Shown here piece by piece: positions 60,708-64,000 of a stretch of DNA of 64,000 nt (positions are counted from its first letter, which is position 1; each line of letters starts with the position of its first letter). A model generated the notes under the pieces. The model made no database searches and was not told where the DNA came from. It was given only the letters and a program-made list of their open reading frames with translations. The DNA is from Diplocloster hominis (GTDB taxonomy: Bacteria > Bacillota > Clostridia > Lachnospirales > Lachnospiraceae), in the NCBI RefSeq assembly GCF_032380655.1, contig NZ_JAWDIY010000001.1, positions 1 to 64,000 of the forward strand. The letters are read 5' to 3'. A program made the position numbers and the translations under genes.

Positions 60708-61541
60708 CTACCCTTTCACGGCACCGGCCGTCATCCCGTCAATAATGTATTTCTGACACAGGAAATATACAATCACGATCGGAAGGGTCACCAGTACGAT
60801 ATCCGCGAACACCATGTTCCATTCCGAGCTGTACCGGCCGCAGAAATTATAAATTGTCATGGTAATCGGCCATCTCTTCGGATCGTTCATCAGGTAGAGC
60901 GGCATCCGGAATTCATTCCATATGGATACAAATACCGCTATGACGATCGTCGCATTCACAGGTTTCAGCAGCGGAAATATGACCTGGAAAAACACCCGCA
61001 GCGGACTGCAGCCGTCAATAATCGCCGCTTCATCAATCGTCGTTGAGATCGTCGGTACGAATCCATGATAAATAAAGACGCAGAACGAAACCGATGTGGC
61101 CGTATAGACCAGGATCAAACCAACCAGTGTATTCATCAGCTTGAAGGTCTGCATAATCTTAATCGTGGGAATCATGGCTATATTGAATACCAGTCCCAGC
61201 AGCAGCAGATAAAATAAAAACCGGCTGAGCCTGGTGCGGTTTCTGGAGAGTACATAAGCGGCCATGGAGCTTAAGACCACGCATAAGAGCACCGTAACTC
61301 CTGTGATCACCACACTGTTTCCAAAGCACCGGACCACATCCGCCTTCTGAAACACTTCCACATAGTTCTGGAACTGAAAGACCGCAGGAAGCTCCAGGCT
61401 CAGGTAATCTGCCTCTGCCGCTGTTTTCAGGGAATTTACCACCACCACTGCCATCGGACACAGTATGGTGAGGGACAGGAGCCACAGCAGGATCTCCAGA
61501 CAGATATCGAGTATCGTGCCACGTTTTGTACGCAATTCCAT
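60708..61541 (-). CDS. Carbohydrate ABC transporter permease (MalG type)
   Basis: A 277-residue protein with six membrane helices and the coupling motif IDEAAIIDGCSPLRVFFQVI. Its start codon shares one base with the stop of the upstream permease (TAATG), so translation is coupled. It ends KYIIDGMTAGAVKG, a common CUT1 ending. No binding protein gene is in this operon within the window. Confidence 0.88.
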   Translation of the reverse strand: MELRTKRGTILDICLEILLWLLSLTILCPMAVVVVNSLKTAAEADYLSLELPAVFQFQNYVEVFQKADVVRCFGNSVVITGVTVLLCVVLSSMAAYVLSRNRTRLSRFLFYLLLLGLVFNIAMIPTIKIMQTFKLMNTLVGLILVYTATSVSFCVFIYHGFVPTISTTIDEAAIIDGCSPLRVFFQVIFPLLKPVNATIVIAVFVSIWNEFRMPLYLMNDPKRWPITMTIYNFCGRYSSEWNMVFADIVLVTLPIVIVYFLCQKYIIDGMTAGAVKG

Positions 61542-62425
61542 TACAGCTCCACCTCCTTTTTCTTTAACAGGCCCAGACCCGCGAAAGCAAGAACTGCGAT
61601 AATAATATTCAGAACGAGTTCATATGCCGTAGCCATGCCATATCTGCCCGCGGACAGCTCTTTGTACACCATCGTAGCCAATACCTGTGTCTGCGATCCC
61701 GGTCCCCCCTTCGTGATCGTAATGACGAAATCAAACACTTTGAGCCCGCCTACGAATCCCAGAAACAGATTGATCGTTACCGAAGAGATTAACAGCGGGA
61801 AGGTAATGCGGAAAAAAGTCTGGATTTTTCCCGCTCCGTCAATCTTCGCGGCTTCATAATATTCACCCGGAATTCCCTGAAGGCCCGCCAGATAAATCAG
61901 CGATGTCATACCCACTCCCTTCCATATTCCGGCTGTGATAACGCTGTTCATGGCGATGGACGGGTCCGCGATCCACTCCTGTGTAAGGTTCTCAAGTCCT
62001 ATCCCCCTAAGCACCGTGTTGATAATACCGTACTGGGGATTATAGACAGCGGTAAAAATCAGCCCGACTGCCAGCGCGCATAGCATAGTAGGTATAAAGT
62101 AGATGGTCCTCAGGATGCTTTTTGTCTTTAAGTTTTTGTTCAGTGCCAGTGCCAGCAAAAGAGATATAATATTACCCAGTATTAATGTCATAAACGCATA
62201 ATAGAGGGTATTTGACACTGCCCGCCAGAATACCCTTGCTGTGGCCGAGTCGGTAAACATCTGCCTGAAATTATCCAGTCCGTTGAATTTGATATCGGAT
62301 ACATAGATATTCCAGTTGGTAAAGGCATACACTTCTCCGAATGTTATGGGAATCAGATAAAAAATGCCGTACACCAGCAGAACCGGCAGAACAAAATAAA
62401 GTGGATAGAATTTACTCTTCTTCAT
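61541..62425 (-). CDS. Carbohydrate ABC transporter permease (MalF type)
   Basis: A 294-residue protein with six membrane helices and the motif YYEAAKIDGAGKIQTFFRIT. It is the first gene of the operon permease, permease, GH38, PTE, ManA-like. A GAAAGGAGTGAG ribosome site precedes the ATG. The promoter region upstream carries paired response-regulator-type repeats. Confidence 0.88.
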   Translation of the reverse strand: MKKSKFYPLYFVLPVLLVYGIFYLIPITFGEVYAFTNWNIYVSDIKFNGLDNFRQMFTDSATARVFWRAVSNTLYYAFMTLILGNIISLLLALALNKNLKTKSILRTIYFIPTMLCALAVGLIFTAVYNPQYGIINTVLRGIGLENLTQEWIADPSIAMNSVITAGIWKGVGMTSLIYLAGLQGIPGEYYEAAKIDGAGKIQTFFRITFPLLISSVTINLFLGFVGGLKVFDFVITITKGGPGSQTQVLATMVYKELSAGRYGMATAYELVLNIIIAVLAFAGLGLLKKKEVEL

Positions 62426-62460
62426 GGTTTCTCACTCCTTTCTTTGCGGTTATTTCCATC

Positions 62461-62524
62461 ATTATACCGGAGTGATCCGGCCAGTAAAATGAACATTCTT
62501 AAGATCTGCCATGGACATTCTTAA
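62461..62524 (-). promoter_or_regulatory. Operon promoter with paired activator boxes
   Basis: On the minus strand, a perfect TATAAT (62461-62466) has only a weak -35. Upstream are two direct repeats, TTAAGAATGTTCAT (62489-62502) and TTAAGAATGTCCAT (62511-62524), 22 bp apart, the nearer one touching the -35 position. Two direct sites about two helical turns apart beside a poor -35 is the usual design for activation by an AraC-type (YesN) response regulator. Confidence 0.6.
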
Positions 62525-62562
62525 TCTAAAGCGGTAACCCCCTGTCATTCTTTTTTTAACTC

Positions 62563-62571
62563 TGATATAAT
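62563..62571 (+). promoter_or_regulatory. Extended -10 promoter of the histidine kinase gene
   Basis: TGATATAAT gives a TGn-TATAAT extended -10 with no clear -35, about 78 bp before the kinase start. Confidence 0.45.
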
Positions 62572-62648
62572 TTTTGTTAGCAAGGAACAGTCACGGCTGA
62601 TCTTAAGACAATGTACGTATCTATCCTATAGAACAGGGTGAAATCCAC

Positions 62649-64000
62649 ATGAAAAACAGGTCTCAGCGAAAAAAATTATTCTTATCCTTTACAGTAGTTA
62701 TCATAGCCTTCACCTGCGCCTATCTGCTGCTGATATTTGGACGGGATTATCAGAATTCCAAGGAGCGGTACTTAAACGACCGTGCCCAGCTTGTACTTCA
62801 GGTTGCCAGCCAGGCGGACAACTATTTTTCGCTAATGGACAACATACTGCTTCAGATTATTTACAGTGATGCGATCTATGAATCACTCACCGCCGCCAAT
62901 CAGGACATGAGTCCTTCCAATTATTTTGATATTAATCTGCAGGCTAAGAAAAACTGTACACAGGATATGTCCGCATATATCTCGATCACCAATCAGATCT
63001 CCAGGGCCAGCATCTTTGGGAGGCGGGGAGACTACTGCTCCATCGGCTCCCCCAGGCGGAACCTGAATACCTCTGATATCTTAGAATTAGACGCTGTAAA
63101 AAATGCGGAGCTTTTAAACGGCTCGCTGTGCATCCAGGGACCTTCGTCTGATCCGCTTTCCTCGTCCAGCGATAAATTGTATTACAGTGCATCCAGGTTA
63201 AGCAAACGGGGTTATGTTTCTTACGGATATACGGAAGTGCTGCAGTCCTACGAAAACCTGGAGAAGATCTGCAAGCCCGCCCCCACGGTTGATATTTTTA
63301 TCTTTGACGGCAGCGGTAACCTGCTGTATCCGGCGCCGTCCTATGTGACCGTTTCCGATGAGGTTTTACGTTCCCGGTACAGGGAAGCCTGCGGTCATTT
63401 GGATTCCAGTGCCTCCAGCCAGTTTGAATATGAAGGGGAAATAATAAGCTCCGTAAAGCTTGATAATAACTTCACTCTTCTGGCAGTGGAGAACCGTATG
63501 GATCTATTTGAATATCTGTATCATATACGCAATACCACCTTCTTCTTCGCGTTCCTGGTGTCTTTGTTCAGTATATTGATTGTCTACTATATCAGCAGAT
63601 ACACCTCCCAGTCTGTGGAAAAACTGACCGCAGCGGTAAAGAAGATCGATTTCCACGATTATGTCCTTCCGCTCGATCCGGATGACTGCAACACTCACGA
63701 GACGAAACAGCTCGCGCAGGCCACCGGCCAGATGCTGCAAAAACTGCAGCAGTACGCTACGCTGTCCTCGGAATCTCAGATGCGGGAGCTGCAGGCCACC
63801 ATCGTGGCCCTCCAGTCCCAGCTCAACCCGCATTTTATCAATAATACGCTGGCGGCCATCAGTTCCTCCGCGTTATCAAGCGGAGACTTAAATATCGTGC
63901 ACATGTGTTCCCACCTTTCCCGTATCCTGATCTATACGCAGGAGGTAGACACAGCAACGACTTTGAAGATGGAATTCGAGTATACGGAACATTATCTGGC
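62649..64000 (+). CDS. YesM-type sensor histidine kinase (partial, runs off the window end)
   Basis: 450 codons are open to the last base. The N-terminus MKNRSQRKKLFLSFTVVIIA begins a membrane helix; an extracellular sensor of about 260 residues follows, then a second helix (FFFAFLVSLFSILIVYYIS, about residues 297-315) and a HAMP-like linker. The His_kinase signature LQSQLNPHFINNTLAA contains the phospho-acceptor His395. GGGTGA lies 7 nt before the ATG. These kinases pair with AraC-type response regulators (YesN), probably encoded just beyond the window. It is divergent from the ABC/mannosidase operon, whose promoter has suitable boxes. The ATPase domain is outside the window. Confidence 0.87.
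   Translation, partial: MKNRSQRKKLFLSFTVVIIAFTCAYLLLIFGRDYQNSKERYLNDRAQLVLQVASQADNYFSLMDNILLQIIYSDAIYESLTAANQDMSPSNYFDINLQAKKNCTQDMSAYISITNQISRASIFGRRGDYCSIGSPRRNLNTSDILELDAVKNAELLNGSLCIQGPSSDPLSSSSDKLYYSASRLSKRGYVSYGYTEVLQSYENLEKICKPAPTVDIFIFDGSGNLLYPAPSYVTVSDEVLRSRYREACGHLDSSASSQFEYEGEIISSVKLDNNFTLLAVENRMDLFEYLYHIRNTTFFFAFLVSLFSILIVYYISRYTSQSVEKLTAAVKKIDFHDYVLPLDPDDCNTHETKQLAQATGQMLQKLQQYATLSSESQMRELQATIVALQSQLNPHFINNTLAAISSSALSSGDLNIVHMCSHLSRILIYTQEVDTATTLKMEFEYTEHYL

Overview
The window looks like a chromosome segment of a gut clostridium, most likely a Lachnospiraceae-type anaerobic Firmicute. This is inferred from gene content, AGGAGG ribosome sites, consensus TTGACA/TATAAT promoters, moderate GC and many sugar ABC transporters each paired with its own LacI, GntR or AraC-type regulator. 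No rRNA, tRNA, CRISPR array, insertion sequence or complete prophage was seen.

Layout. 1-1660: a truncated D-Ala-D-Ala-ligase-like fragment, then two tandem type I toxin/antisense-RNA modules. 1.7-7.3 kb (minus): an N-acyl-D-amino-acid deacylase, an unrecognised protein, and a LacI regulator fused to a solute-binding-protein domain. 7.6-13.1 kb (plus): alpha/beta hydrolase, ribose-type binding protein, double ATPase and two permeases. 13.2-16.9 kb: DUF4261 protein, ArsC/Spx-like protein, an orphan PduB-type microcompartment shell protein and an EamA transporter, separated by repeats. 17-23.1 kb: a LacI regulator with a CUT1-type ABC importer, divergent from a GH29 fucosidase. 23.1-25 kb: EF2568-type cysteine desulfurase and YedF. 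25.4-27.8 kb: catalase divergent from a Cu/Zn-SOD-like protein. 28.3-32.5 kb: DUF554 protein, LysR regulator, and a drug-type ABC exporter with a double-MerR regulator. 32.8-36.8 kb: YARHG lipoprotein, zinc-ribbon/TPR membrane protein, HD hydrolase. 36.9-46.3 kb: GH95 and GH29 fucosidases, a MATE transporter with a structured leader, a GntR/LacI-type regulator, an AllA-like cupin and a methyltransferase. 46.5-48.6 kb: AraC regulator, DUF2007 protein, lipoprotein. 48.6-54.9 kb: an AT-rich island with an SOS-box-controlled protein carrying seven peptidoglycan-binding modules and a CHAP domain, duplicated membrane-protein genes and a lipoprotein. 54.9-64 kb: an operon of ABC permeases, GH38 alpha-mannosidase, phosphotriesterase-family protein and mannose-6-phosphate-isomerase-like protein, divergent from a YesM-type histidine kinase cut by the window end.

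Main theme: import of fucosylated or mannosylated oligosaccharides followed by intracellular hydrolysis, since none of the glycosidases has a visible signal peptide. The most unusual locus is 48.9-53.7 kb: a LexA-type box lies exactly between the -35 and -10 of the promoter of the peptidoglycan-binding/CHAP gene. That protein ends in a long hydrophobic stretch and is followed by duplicated small membrane-protein genes, an arrangement that resembles bacteriocin plus immunity. Several dispersed non-coding repeat families fill the spacers.
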